Assembly (NCBI RefSeq): GCF_000182925.2
Contig: NC_026503.1
Coordinates: 4,836,001-4,900,000 of the forward strand
Length of the DNA stretch: 64,000 bases
Reading direction: 5' to 3'
Source of the DNA: Neurospora crassa OR74A
Lineage: Eukaryota; Ascomycota; Sordariomycetes; Sordariales; Sordariaceae
How positions within the stretch are numbered: position 1 is the stretch's first letter; every line of letters starts with the position of its first letter. Below, in pieces: positions 15,037-26,396 of the stretch. The position numbers were made by a program, and so were the translations under genes. The notes beneath the pieces were generated by a model that saw nothing but the letters and a program-made list of their open reading frames with translations, did not search any database and was not told where the DNA came from.

Positions 15037-18000
15037 AAATCAATAAAATTATAATACTTTACGGGAGGTTTTTATAACAATCCGGGACGATTCTAAACCT
15101 AATAAAATACTATCGATAGTTATAGTGTTACTCAAATAATTAATTATACTAACGAAGAATATACGAAATTGGATACCTATAATGAATATACGCGAGGCTA
15201 AGATTCCGCTAAATATTATAAAAATGCCTACGCTACCGGCTAGTATTAAGGAAAATAAGCGTCGTAAAATCGAAGTATTGCGGGCGCGTTAAGAATTGGA
15301 TAAAGCAACTAGATTTACTAAATAAGCGGAAAATTGTACTGTAAGATATATAAAAAGTATTAAGGAAGGTTGAATCCTAACGAAAGTAGCGGAACGTATA
15401 CGAATAAGAGTAGAGAAGCTTAAACAATTAGCGGATTCAAATATAAATTCTAATACCCCCGAGCGGAATCCTATAGGTATAGACATTGACTAAGAAATAT
15501 CGCAATTCCCCCTACTAATACTAGCATCTACTTTAATAATAACGTTTTTTAACGTACCTATTGTATTTAGAAATATAGTAATGTCCGATATAAGGAAAAG
15601 AGTATATTCTAGCCCTAATTATTTCATCGATATACTATATAAATTCTACGAATCCTAATTATAATTTTTATCGGTTCGTACTACATCCGGCTATTTTGTA
15701 TATATTATACTCGAAGACGGTATTAAAAGTCCGGCTATTTTTCCCGGCGATTAAATATACTACTATTATATATCCGAGTCTATCAATAATACTTACCCTC
15801 TATTATATAATAATATTCTAAATAATAAAATATCCTAAAAAGGTTACTTTAATTGTATATATAATATTAGCTTTAACTACCGTAAAAGACTATATATAAC
15901 TATTAAAGACTAGCTATATTTATAAATCCAAGAGGCTCACTAATAAGGAACTACCGTACTTAAAAGTATTATATTCGTACTAGCGTATAATAATTAGGAA
16001 TTAGTCTTAATATCTATATTAATTTATATACCTAAAATAAAAGTATATATATAATTAAATATATATATTAACCGGTATTTTAGCGAAGAGTAAAATAACC
16101 CGGGTATTATTCCTACTACTACTAAACCCCAAATTGGTAATTAAAAACTAAAGAAAATACTAGTACCGTTCCCGAAATATACTACGCCAATATTTAGAGA
16201 ACCGTAGGATAAAGAATATACGTACTATATAGTCCGCCGTATAATTAGAATTTCGCCGGTAAATAATACGCGTTGTATTATACTATTGTACTATACCCAA
16301 CTATTACAGACTGAATTAAAATTCGATAAATAGGGCTGAAAGGAGTTCGAGGAATAAGACTAAAACCGCGAAGGTAATATACGCATTATTTCATTCCTAC
16401 ACCTTAATTTTATTAATAGGTTTAATATATTCCGCAATTCGTATCGTATATTAATAGGGTTCTATTTTATACCGGCGGGCTTACTAACTAAGGAATACGC
16501 GCAACCTAATAGTATTTTTCCCCTTTTACTTAGCCTATATAAATACAACTTCAAAAATATTACTAAAACCCTTAAAACTATAACCTAAATAAATATAGGT
16601 ATAATAATCGAAGTAAACAGGGAAAATAGACCAAAATAAGTACGCCTATATACATTTCTACTATATTATATTAATAATATACTATAGTAAACTAAAAATT
16701 GTAAATTCAAAAAACTACGTACTATTAAATTCTATCGATACTACTTTACATTCTCTACAAAGCATAGACCAATTAGTAACAATAGCGAGCGGGATCTAAA
16801 TATATAAATTAACTTCGATATTATTACCTATAGAAGGTTTTACTACTAAATTAATAAAATATAATAATTTATAATAGTAATAGTAGAGGATATAAATTAA
16901 GGCGAGGTAAATCGGTATAATCGCTAATAGGGTATTAAAAATCTACACCCTATATTAGCAAACTTATTACTTACATTAGATATTATTATAAGTTGCCCAC
17001 TAGATCTAGGATATTCAGAATATAATAATATTATTAATTTAATACATTTCCTTTTCAAGAATTATATTCTTAATTCTATTAGTAGAATACAATACGCAAT
17101 TCGTCTACAATCATAGCCTTTTCCACCTAGCTAATAAAAGTTATACTTACCTCTCAAATATTTAACTAACTACTTATTATTAAAGTATACTAAATAAATA
17201 ATAATCATCCCAGCCATACTATTACACTAGCTATATAGAAACTATATAAGCGTACGGTTCTATATTAAAGTAGAAGCTAAAAGTCTAAATCTAATTGAAA
17301 TTATAATCGAAATAATAGTTATACTAGTTAAAAATACTATATTATTAATAGGGTATAATATACTAAAGAAAGATCGGTAGCAAATCGATAAATTATTATT
17401 ACGTATACGTTATTTATTTAACCAATTATATATTTTCGTATATAAATTAACGTCTAAGGGATCCGTTACATTGAATACTAAATCGGCATCGGCTCCGAAT
17501 ATTAATAATATATTGCCGGTAAATACTATAAACCCAATTAATACTCCACTAGCTATAGAAGTAGAAGTAAAGGCAAGTAACAAAGATATAGCTAATAAAT
17601 AGATTAAAGGGAGGTAATCGTATATTAAGGATATTTACCGCCCTAATATCTATATTATAATATATTACCCAAACTTTATAGAGGAGTATACTATACCGGT
17701 TAACCTCAATACATTAATAGGAAAAAACCTATATAAGTACATTTAATAATTACTATATAAATTCGAGGGTTATATATAGTAGGGTTATCTATATAGCGGG
17801 ACGGCTATATAATTGAGTAGATTAATAAATTAAAACTAAAATCTAAATTAAAATCGGATTTTAGTTCGAGCCAGCCAATTTAAATTCTAGGAACCGGCTG
17901 TACCTTCGTACCCTTATATAATATCCTCTGTCCAATACCATAATTAAAACCGCAAATATATAATATAAAGACCGAGAAAAAATAGTATTCCTAAATACCT

Positions 18001-20250
18001 TACTACCTACAAAACTAATTACTAATAATTTAGTACGCTAGATATTTCAAGATTCGAGTCTACAAAACCAACTACTCTAATATTAAAAAGGTGCTATTAA
18101 TAAAGTCTAATTTCAGTGAAATAATATAATTTATTCTACAAAATACATTTAAATATAATAATTTAAAGTTAACGAACGATATAATAAACTTCTACCGATA
18201 ATACCCTTCCTTATTCAATAGGGTTCTATTAAGAGAGGACTGTAGCGCAATTAAGGATAGGGAGTAAAGGAACCTCAATAAGGAACTATACGAAATTTCG
18301 GCCAGCTAACGACTAAAATTAGCGAATACTATAGACTATATATTACTATACGCTATTAATCGAATTAATAAAAATAAAGTGGTTGTAATATATACTATTA
18401 ATGAAGGTAAGCGATTACTCTAGCGTATAACCTTCGAATATACTTTAGTACTATAGTAAAGACTATATATACGAACCTACTAGAATGAATATAACGCACC
18501 TTCAACCTTCTCCCTATTGTTAATAGAGAATAAAGCCTTCCAATAGTCCTACAAATTCGCGTTCACAGACAAGTACGTACCCCCCACCACCAACGATTAC
18601 TAGAATCAATAAAAGTAATATATATATTAGAGATATAGTGATGGTAATAGGCATTTGCTCGATTTTAAAACTATTTCCGACTTCAACTATTAGTTCCTAT
18701 ACAATTCTTATAAATTCATTAGATTATTTACCAAAAATAAAAATAGTATATAATTCTATATATTTAAGAGGTATTTTGATTGTTAAGGGATTATACGCTA
18801 TTGAAATAACTATCGTCTAAAAACTAGCATCTTTATCGGCTAAAATCCTATAGAAACGATATAGATTTTCGATATTAATTTCGTAGGAAACTTCTATAAC
18901 GCGTATTTATACAATTAACAATTAGCCGCCGAGAATAATTGTATTAAAGTACTACAATCAACCACTAATATTAACTTAACGGCGTATATAATACGCGATA
19001 TACTACAAATAGCCGAAGATAATAACGATAATTCCCAAATGCAATATATAATATATACTATTATTATTACTTCCTACAGCTATAATATTAATATATTCAG
19101 TACTATATTACCTAACAATCTACTAATATATTTATACTATATAAGGCTTCAAACAACCGATTTACATTTAAATAGGGTAACTATATCTAATATAAATTTA
19201 GGAGTAGAAAAACCCAATTTAGCCGTATTAACCATATCTTTACATACAATATCCAGGACAATCGATTTATCTTTATTATTATTAACCGCATTAAATATAA
19301 CAAATAATAACACCTACTTCTAAATCTTAAATTTATAGAAGAGGAAGACGAACCTATTATTATTAATATTAACGCTATAAGCCTAGTATATTTATATATA
19401 ATTCGCATAACTAGAGTAAGACTTATTTAGGTTGACTAGGATATTTATACCCTTTAGCGACAACCGGTATTAATTATTTAACACCTTCAACAGCCTACTC
19501 GCCTAATAATATAATATTACCTTAATATATTTATATTTATAATAATATCCCTAAATATAATAAATACTTATATAGGAACTATTAGTATTTAGTATTTCGT
19601 CTATAAATTCTACGTTCAATTATAATATATTATACTAACTTCTCAATATATACACCTTATACAGCGATTAATACAAACAATATAAGTAATATCCTTAAAC
19701 TAATAGTTATAGCCGTACTCTATACTATTTACTATAAATCCAAACTATATATATACAAACCACCTTTTTAATATTAACCGTATAATAGGTAGGCGAAACG
19801 TACAAGAAATAGTACTTCGCCATATACATACTAATACACACTATCCTACATACCTATATTAATATTCTACCCCATACTACTAAATAGGTATAGATCACAG
19901 CATTAATATAAAGACGTACAAGTAACGATACTACCGGACCTTCAATCCAATATCTAAACCGTACGGCCGGACTAAGAATATATACCTATAATTATTAGAA
20001 TCTAATAATCTTTCATCTCAACTTAGTATTTCAAACGGAATTGCGGAATAATACCCCGGTTAATCGTATACTAATACCCGCACTAATTAATTAAAAGTAA
20101 CTTCCAATTGCAATATATTTACAATACTAATATATTAATACCTACTAATCGTATAAATTGCACAGGTTCACACATATCGCATACCTAATTAAAATAAATA
20201 AAACTCAATTAAACTCCTCTATAGCACGCAACTTAAATAAATCTAATAAT
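15037..20250 (+). mobile_element. Large RIP-degraded coding relic, superfamily not assigned
   Basis: AT-rich DNA that on the plus strand still reads like decayed coding sequence over several kilobases (stretches near 15.2-15.5, 16.1-16.7, 17.0-17.6 and 19.0-20.2 kb), with many interruptions. I recognise no reverse transcriptase, integrase, capsid or LTR in it. The size and style suggest the transposase-bearing body of a large DNA element, but I could not find terminal inverted repeats or a target duplication and cannot name a superfamily. The only open frames left are short (for example 19039-19323). Confidence 0.4.
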
Positions 20251-20493
20251 AATTTCTTTCTTTTTTATTATTTTCCTTTATTCTATTTTATAATATAACT
20301 ATTTCGGTAAATTAACAATAATCAATACACTATATACAATTATCGTAATAACTTTAATTGCATATATAAATAAATATAAACGTAGGCTTATTCCTAAATC
20401 CGATATACAACTGTACGACTGTACGTCGGTCGGGTATAAGCATTTCAATTAATATACGACCGTACCCGTATAGCCGGGCAGCCGTACGAAACT
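20251..20493. other. AT-rich spacer without recognisable gene
   Basis: RIP-type AT-rich sequence between the decayed coding relic and the 69-bp tandem repeat. It contains short palindromic pieces around a recurring TACGACCGTAC-like motif near 20.4-20.48 kb but no supported gene. Confidence 0.5.
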
Positions 20494-20690
20494 AACCGCT
20501 AGCGTAGTCTATATATAGAAGCGTAGCCGCGGGCGTAAATTAGGGGCGCGGTTCAAAAGCGCAACCGCTAGCGTAGTCCGTACATAGAAACGCAACCGCG
20601 GGCGTAAATTAGGAGCACAGTTCAGAAGTACAACCACTAGCGTAATCCGTACGTAGGATTAGAGTCGCGGTCGGGGTTCGGGGTTCAGAC
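20494..20690. repeat. 69-bp tandem repeat, two full units plus a partial third
   Basis: Units start at 20494, 20563 and 20632, each opening with AACCRCTAGCGTA (R is A or G). Unit 1 and unit 2 are exactly 69 bp; the third fades out near 20690. The units are much richer in CG than the AT-rich block they border and differ from each other mostly by transitions. The array lies just inside the border of the transposon block and could be a subterminal repeat of the preceding element. Confidence 0.8.
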
Positions 20691-21164
20691 GGAATATAAA
20701 ATACTAAATAAAATACCTATACCTACAACTATAAACGTAACGACCCGCCTCCTATCCATATATATAGTCCGTATACCCGTATTATCGTATTCCCGCACCA
20801 GACCAGCGGTTCCAACGCTCGCTTCAACGGCCCAGCGCCTAAGAACCGGAACCCAGAATTCTAACTAATCAAGAGCCTCCCTCAGACTAATAAGGCTTAT
20901 AGAATCAATATAGCTTATTGTATCAATATTACTTGCTGTATATAGTATACCTCAATATGCATCAAGGCTTGTAGCTTTTGATAAGCCCTGTCGCGCTCCC
21001 TATATTACCGCTGCGGAACACTCTTCTCCCTTCCATTCCATAGTGCACCCTCCCAATCTGCTACCATCCGTCTTCATCTCTATTCTCCAACAATCCGTTG
21101 TGTTCTAATCTCACTCCGGCATCTGCCAGCCTCAAATGTTATTTTGGGATGAAGGGAACCTACA
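20691..21164. other. Border between the AT-rich block and normal DNA
   Basis: Base composition changes from strongly AT-rich, TA-rich sequence to balanced composition between about 20.87 and 20.98 kb. I see no gene here. The change is abrupt, as expected where RIP stops at the edge of repeated DNA. Confidence 0.6.
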
Positions 21165-21310
21165 ATCAAACTTCAAGGTTGACCGGAAAACCTGTCGACC
21201 TTGGAGTGGATGGGTGAATGTGCAGTGGAGGAATGCAGTATCTTGATATCTGAAGGGTGGCATTGTACTGGAACACTCTATAAATCGCGCCTCTCCTGTG
21301 CTCCCTTGGC
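21165..21310 (+). promoter_or_regulatory. Promoter-like segment with TATA box, related to the one at 22.29-22.44 kb
   Basis: Contains TATAAAT at 21279-21285, about 200 bases before the ATG at 21482. Patches such as TCAAGGT.GA.CGGA.AACCTG, the GATGGGTGAA block and CCTCTCCTGT after the TATA box recur in the same order and spacing upstream of the gene at 22.9 kb, so the two loci appear to share a duplicated promoter. Confidence 0.5.
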
Positions 21311-21481
21311 GCCGCTAAACCTGTTTCCCACCTCTCCTCGTGCTCTTCCTAGCTGCATCTTCAGATACTTAGAAGATTGGAGCACCGTTCAAGCATCGCC
21401 CTTCCTAGAGGTAGAGGTAGGTAATCCTCGCGAAAGACCCAGTAAAAACGTCCTCATTCCTAACTCGACCCTCACAGCGCC

Positions 21482-21922
21482 ATGGAACCAGATCAGCCCC
21501 AGCCTCCTGCTGACAGCGATCTCGCCGCTCCCAACACTCATCCGCTTGAGGGACAAGAGCTTTATAGGGCCATTCTCAGGACCATTTCCCTCGCAGATCA
21601 CTGCGCTTTGGCTCGGTCCATGCTACAATTTCCGCACGACCTTTCTGATGAGGACCAGATGCGGCACCTCCAGGCATGTGCAGTCTTCACTGCTGAGAAT
21701 ATGGCCGCTCTGGAGTTGGAAGTCAACAAGCCGGTCAAAGTGACAAAGTATCAGTCAGCTGTCGGGTTTCTGAGACACTTCGCGCTCGGTAGCAGACCGG
21801 ATATTGCATACGTCGTCTCCGTACTTGGTAGGGACGCGAGCAATCCCACCAGAGAGACATTTCTTCATCATCTTTCCGGTCTCAAAGCTACGTTTAACTA
21901 CATCAAGGGCCCCTCAGCCTAG
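21482..21922 (+). CDS. Hypothetical ORF whose C-terminal half is a Ty1/Copia-type fragment
   Basis: A 146-codon frame starting at an ATG about 200 bases after a TATA box. Residues 1 to about 85 are Pro/Asp/Leu-rich and not recognised. From about residue 88 to the end it matches the conserved segment between reverse transcriptase and RNase H of Ty1/Copia polyproteins (the YQSAVGxL, RPDIAYVV and NPT motifs followed by YIKG). That part is a short fossil; no other Copia domain and no LTR are seen around it. Either a host gene has taken up a Copia fragment or the frame is chance continuity over a relic. Composition is balanced and not RIP-like, unlike the block to the left. Confidence 0.4.
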   Translation: MEPDQPQPPADSDLAAPNTHPLEGQELYRAILRTISLADHCALARSMLQFPHDLSDEDQMRHLQACAVFTAENMAALELEVNKPVKVTKYQSAVGFLRHFALGSRPDIAYVVSVLGRDASNPTRETFLHHLSGLKATFNYIKGPSA

Positions 21923-22289
21923 CGTTGGAGTTGTCGGAAGATCTAAGCGATCTATACCTGAGCGTGTATGATACCTAATAAAAACCTTGATATCAGCAGC
22001 AGTATTCGAACGCAGGGCCTTTCTTCCCACCAGCAACCTGGTCGAGAGGAAGCATGATGGAACGAACTGGCCTTGAGTCACTTGGCACATGTACATCTAG
22101 CTCAAGTTCAGCAGCTGCTTGTTCAAAGATTCCCCCACAATGGCAACTCCCATCCTTGAACATGAACAGATCCCGTCTTCGAATGTTGTTCTTTCGCCCG
22201 TGATATAATCTTGGTTATCTGATGAGGTTTACCATCGTGCAGTTCGGCTCCCTTCAGTTTGAACTTTCTTAGTGTCTCTGCCGCATGGA
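21923..22289. other. Intergenic, nothing supported
   Basis: Balanced composition, short frames on both strands only. I see no intron signals or motifs that would support a gene. Confidence 0.4.
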
Positions 22290-22440
22290 GTTTTGAGGTT
22301 GCCAGGTTCAAGGTCGATCGGACAACCTGACGAGCGAATGGGTGAAGATGACAGCACATTTTCCTCAATGTAATGATTTGTTGGGGCTACGAACCTGGAA
22401 TGCACCCTATAAAGTATACCTCTCCTGTACTCAGCTCGAC
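22290..22440 (+). promoter_or_regulatory. Promoter of the amber gene at 22.9-23.5 kb; second copy of the duplicated segment
   Basis: TATAAAG at 22408-22414, followed by the CCTCTCCTGT-like block also seen at 21.3 kb. Transcription would start near 22440, which makes the in-frame ATG at 22373 an unlikely start for the downstream gene and leaves a leader of about 200-400 bases. Confidence 0.5.
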
Positions 22441-22861
22441 ATTCGATTTTATCACCACTCGGGATTGTCTAGAACGCATTCTGGGCAAATTGAAACAACA
22501 AAACACTCGTCATATCACACGGAAATTATATTTGTCGTCATATCAACAACAATCAAATGTCGCCCTGGCACCATACCAGAAGGTCACCGGCGCTCGCCCG
22601 CACTCTCCAGCACCCAGCCCTCTTCCTAGCTCGGTCCATCACCGTATCGAGCGCCAACATGTCCCTTCAGCCGTCGACAAAGCCGTCGCCACCAGACGGC
22701 AGGCCAGCTTCGACCATCACCTTGGCGACGACATCCTGGCTATTCTCACCCCTGAGCATGCCAACCCAGGGGCAGTCAATCATCAGACGGCGACTCCAAA
22801 TCGTCACCGGGCCACCGCATGGGCTAACCCTCCGCAGAGGTTGACCGCGAATGCCCTGAGG

Positions 22862-23500
22862 ATGTTGGATTTGCCCACCTCTACTGTCCCATCCCCGACG
22901 GCATCGGCCCAGGACATGGAGTCTTCTGTCAAATCTGACTCTGTCACTTCATTCTCTTCCGATGTTGACGCCATAAACTCAGATTCCGACTCTCGCGGTT
23001 CCGCATCTGACGATTCTGCCAGTGCTGCTTCCGTTTCCGAAGGCGACAACCTTGGCAGCGACCCAGTGGTTGCTGTACCACCTCTCATCTGGACGCGCAG
23101 CGATGTTTGCAGTCTCGAAGACTGCAGAGTCCTGGCCTAGCAGCCCGGGGCCCGCACGTGCTTCGAGCATTTGCCCACCAAACTGAGCAGGGCAAAGAAG
23201 GATTGGATCGGGTCCCTCCAAGCCCAAGGTGTCTACGTTTGTGTGAGGCGCTACGACGCGCCGGTTGGCACTGCAAACACCCTTTGCCACGCGTGTGACC
23301 AGCGCGGCAGAAAGGCGGTTGAGGACTGGACCAGATATTGGGCTTCGGTTCTTGCCTGGGTTGAGGAAACTAAGAGTCAGGAGCAGGACGGCCATCCGCA
23401 GTGGATGGGTACCCTGAGTATGTTGGAAGAGCAGGGATTGTAGGCTGGAGACGGTTATGGTCATGCCGCCGTACAGATCGAGGGCGTTGATCCGGAGTAA
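22862..23500 (+). CDS. Cysteine-pair protein with in-frame amber codons (copy 1)
   Basis: No family recognised. One frame is open from at least 22373 to the TAA at 23498 except for two TAG codons, at 23138 and 23441. The start is uncertain: 22862 is the last in-frame ATG before the well-behaved part, and an upstream exon is possible. Before the first amber lies a Ser/Asp-rich acidic stretch (about 22920-23060). The amber sits inside C-x4-C-x3-A-TAG-QPG-x3-C-x2-H and is followed by a Cys pair, CHAC, near 23287. Read through both ambers, the product would be 211 residues. No GTRAGT-type donor lies in the 150 bases before 23138, so splicing does not readily remove the codon. It is convergent with the minus-strand amber gene; their 3' ends meet near 23.5 kb. 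Confidence 0.6.
23129..23151 (+). promoter_or_regulatory. Predicted RNA hairpin with the amber codon in its loop (copy 1)
   Basis: Stem 23129-23135 pairs with 23145-23151 (seven pairs, two of them G-U) and encloses the 9-nt loop CCTAGCAGC, in which TAG is 23138-23140. The same loop recurs at 31.1 kb and, with one base changed, at 25.5 kb on the minus strand. Confidence 0.6.
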
Positions 23501-23504
23501 AAGT

Positions 23505-24240
23505 GCCAGGTGGTCACAGTCTCGTCAACAGCGGCCAGCCTCCACTGGTCGATCCTCCCACTAAGCAGTCCGACGGAGACCCCCGACAAGAGCAGCTTGA
23601 TAACCCATCAGGAGGTCTGGTTTTGAGAAGATACGTACCTAGAGGTGAGAGAACTAATTCAGCGGAAATCAAGGAGAAGGGTTGCCAGGGCGGATGGGAT
23701 TTGGAGGATTGAACAATCGCTGAACGATTGGGAAATGGCTTCTCAAAGGGACGTACCTCCAAGTTGGCAGATATTGCAGACATGGAACGATCTCGGGCTG
23801 ATTGCTCTGAGGCAAGAGCAGCCATGGCTTTCTCTCCTTGTTTGTAGAGATACCTTCCCTTCTTGCTTCTCAATCGCAACTCCCTTTCTTCCATACCTAA
23901 TCTCTGACCTCGAGTGTTCGTTGTTTCCTTGAAAGTGTCCGACGTGACATCACCAAACGAGAATCTTTCTACCTCGGACGAGGTTTGTGATTCTTGACTT
24001 ATTGTCGCAAATGAGTTGTTTTCGACTCCAAAACTGGAGATCCCAACCCATTCAGTGCGATGGCCGATGTCTTGGTCGAGTTTGGAGATGTCCAGAGTCA
24101 AAACAAGAGACCTCTCCCCAAGGGAAGCAGATATCGACTTGTCTTGTGGACAACTACCCTACAGTAGTACGTTTTCCTGCAAGACACGCAGAATCGGAGG
24201 AAGTTCGGAACTTGAAGCTCAGGGTCACAACACTCTTTCC
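23505..24240 (-). CDS. Probable downstream exons of the minus-strand gene at 24.26-26.24 kb
   Basis: Coding-like sequence on the minus strand after a 42-bp intron (24241-24282: GTGAGT donor, CCTAAC branch, CAG acceptor). The first part stays in the frame of the upstream exon and reads to another TAG at 24154-24156. A clearly protein-like stretch in a different frame covers about 24070-23757 (charged, Glu/Arg/Lys-rich, likely helical) and ends at a GTACGT donor with an acceptor at 23639 (118-bp intron). How the two parts join is not settled; an intron ending near 24071 would do it. No function recognised. It may instead be a separate small gene. Confidence 0.4.
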
Positions 24241-24261
24241 CTGTTAGGTCAAGACATGACC

Positions 24262-26238
24262 TCACAGGTATAGCAAACTCACATGTGCAGTACATGTCAA
24301 GTGGAAGGCAAGCAGTTCCCTCCGACTGGACCCGCAGTTGTCCAGAACCACAACTTTCAGAAAATGTTCCATTTGGATCAGGGGAACTCCCTCGGTCACA
24401 TGCTCATCAGCCCCGGGAGTGGAAAGCCTTACACCAAGCCGACAAGCCTTCGAAGTACAGGAGCCCTTCTCTTTGGTAGTTCCATCCGCACAATGCAAGA
24501 TGGACAGAAGATAGACGTCTCTAGCAGCATCCAGAACACTCACCTGATACGGTGTCTTTGGGATCTTGCCAGTTGAAAGAAAATGTTCACATAAAGTTTC
24601 AGCCTCTGGGACTTGAGAATTCGAAATTTGTAGGTAGAGACAATGCTGCTTGAGTTTAATGTTTCCACCGTCGATTCTGACGAGGGTTCATGTATACTAC
24701 ATCTTCGGGTCATGTCTTTCAGCATAAACGCTATTGAGGATCTCGCTTGTTTCCTGAAATGAACAACATCTTTCTTCCGCCTGAAGCCGTGTATCTTCTT
24801 TTTGGTTTTTTTCCTCGTTTTCGTTCATGTCCAGTGCATACACTTCCCTCACTCGAGCGATCCCCAAACGTCCGTGTATCTCTTGCATTTTCTACCATAA
24901 ACCATCTCCAACAAAGTCGTTGTACCCTTGATCTTGGTCCTCGCTTTGTTGTGCTGAACTGGATGAGTAGGCAGGAATGCCAGAACTCGAGGATGCGTTG
25001 TCAGAAGGGTCATGGGCTAGAGTGGGTGCGGGTTGATGGCCAAACGAGTTAAATGGGCTGTAGAAACTGTCCTGAAAGTTGAAGGGCAGACCACCATTCC
25101 CTGACACAAAGGAGGAACCATTGATTGAATATCCAATCGTGTGAGAGGGTTGAAAATCATTAGGGCCGGAGCCGATGTTGCTCGAAGGCTGGATCTGCGG
25201 AATCGATGGCATTGTGACTGGAGTACTTGAACTGCCGATACCCAAAGTATGGCAATGGCAAATGCTGGGATCGTATGGATAGATCATGACCCCTCCATTG
25301 TTGACACTGTTCGATTTTGGCGCCTCATCAACACCATTTCTTCGAGCGGCATTCTTGGATTTTGGTTGATTTTCCTTGAGACGACACCGTTGACAATGTT
25401 GGCTAGGGCCGCTGACATGCCCCGTATGACAACGGGTGCAACACCAGATCCCCAACGCGTGGAGCGCATTAATCTCTTTGATGGCGAATTTGCCTATACG
25501 AAAACCGCCGCTATGGGACGAACAGCGCTTCGCGCCCGGCTGCTAGACGAGGGCCATACAGCCGCCCCTGCCATGAGGTCCATTGCATGTCTCCTGGGAA
25601 ACGATAGGAGGCCCAACTTGAACTCTGCGAGGGGATTGATTACTGGTACTGCTTTGAGCGATAGAATGACCAGCAGAAGAGGCGACTGATTGCGAAAGAT
25701 GACCTAGTGTAGCCGGACCAAGGGCCTCAGGCGCGACAACAGCCTGGTGGGAGGCAGAGGCAGTTGACATGGATGAAACACTAATGTTCTTGTAGCCACG
25801 GTCGTGATCTATGACTATTCGATTAAACATCTCATGGATATTCGGGAATTGGCTTGAATGGGCGACTAGCTCTTCGTAGGTTCCGGGGAGAGCGCCGTTC
25901 TCTATTGCTTGCAACTCCTCAGGCGTCAAAGGTTCCTGCAACAATCTCTCACGTATGGCGCTGTATTCCAAGTCGGTCATAACGGTATCAGACGGTCCAG
26001 GATCGGGAACGTCCGACGAGTTCGGAGTCAGGTCGTTATTGAAGCCGTAGCCATTGTTTGCAGCTCGCCCTGGAGTTGTGTGGTGCTGGAAAGAAGTTGA
26101 GATAATGTTAGCTTACGCTCATGACAACTTGCATGAAGCTAATGTGGGAGATTTTACCTCTACGTACTGAACTTCTGAAGGACTCTGGTCCGCATTCTCA
26201 GCAGGTCGTCGACTTCCGGAGGACTTGTTTGTTTCCAT
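24262..26238 (-). CDS. Amber-punctuated cysteine-pair gene (copy 3)
   Basis: No family recognised. Exon 1 is 26238-26158 (27 codons). A 72-bp intron (26157-26086: GTAAAA donor, GCTAAC branch, TTCCAG acceptor) is followed by one frame running from 26085 to 24262 with only four internal stops: TAG at 25543-25545, 24892-24894 and 24697-24699, and TGA at 24688-24690. The first amber (codon 208) lies in C-x3-V-TAG-QPG-x3-C-x2-H; just after it comes a CTRC-x13-CQRC pair resembling a zinc ribbon. The rest is Ser/Asn/Pro/Gln-rich, like a transcription-factor tail. The stretch 24687-24283 is again dense, well-formed coding sequence ending at a GTGAGT donor. A frame of some 600 codons should show many more stops by chance. 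An intron could remove the closely spaced third TAG and TGA. If the ambers are real stops, the first product has 207 residues. Confidence 0.55.
25532..25554 (-). promoter_or_regulatory. Predicted RNA hairpin with the amber codon in its loop (copy 3)
   Basis: On the minus strand GCCCTCG pairs with CGGGCGC (one mismatch, one G-U) around the 9-nt loop TCTAGCAGC; TAG is 25545-25543. The stem sequence differs from those of the other two copies, yet still pairs. Confidence 0.55.
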
Positions 26239-26345
26239 GACGTTCTTTTCTAGCAGCTGCTGGAGGAACTGTGGTGTAGACGGTGATAAGAAAAGTGATA
26301 CCTCCCGAAGCGGGAAACCCTGAGTCACAACAAGCGTTGTTTAAC

Positions 26346-26396
26346 AGACAATCAATGTTTAGAAAACAGTAACTGTTTTCCAGACATTGATTGTCT
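26346..26396. repeat. Near-perfect 25-bp inverted repeat (hairpin) with an extra direct repeat
   Basis: Arms 26346-26370 and 26372-26396 are reverse complements with about two mismatches and a one-base loop. The unit ACATTGATTGTCTTCCA is repeated directly again at about 26400-26418. It lies about 110 bases upstream of the ATG of the minus-strand amber gene, so it is either a small transposon end or part of its promoter. Confidence 0.7.

Noticed and set aside
21201-21743. A 180-codon plus-strand frame overlapping 21482
   Set aside because: It starts before the TATA box and has no coding character; the 21482 frame carries the recognisable segment.
22373-22861. ATG at 22373 as the start of copy 1, giving 255 codons to the first amber
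   Set aside because: It lies upstream of the TATA box at 22408 and in the duplicated promoter segment, so transcripts should not contain it. An upstream exon remains possible.
23000-23140. Amber at 23138 as the last bases of an intron
   Set aside because: GCCTAG is an acceptable acceptor, but no donor close to GTRAGT lies in the 150 bases before it, the frame is already continuous, and the same is true at 25.5 kb. Not excluded without cDNA.
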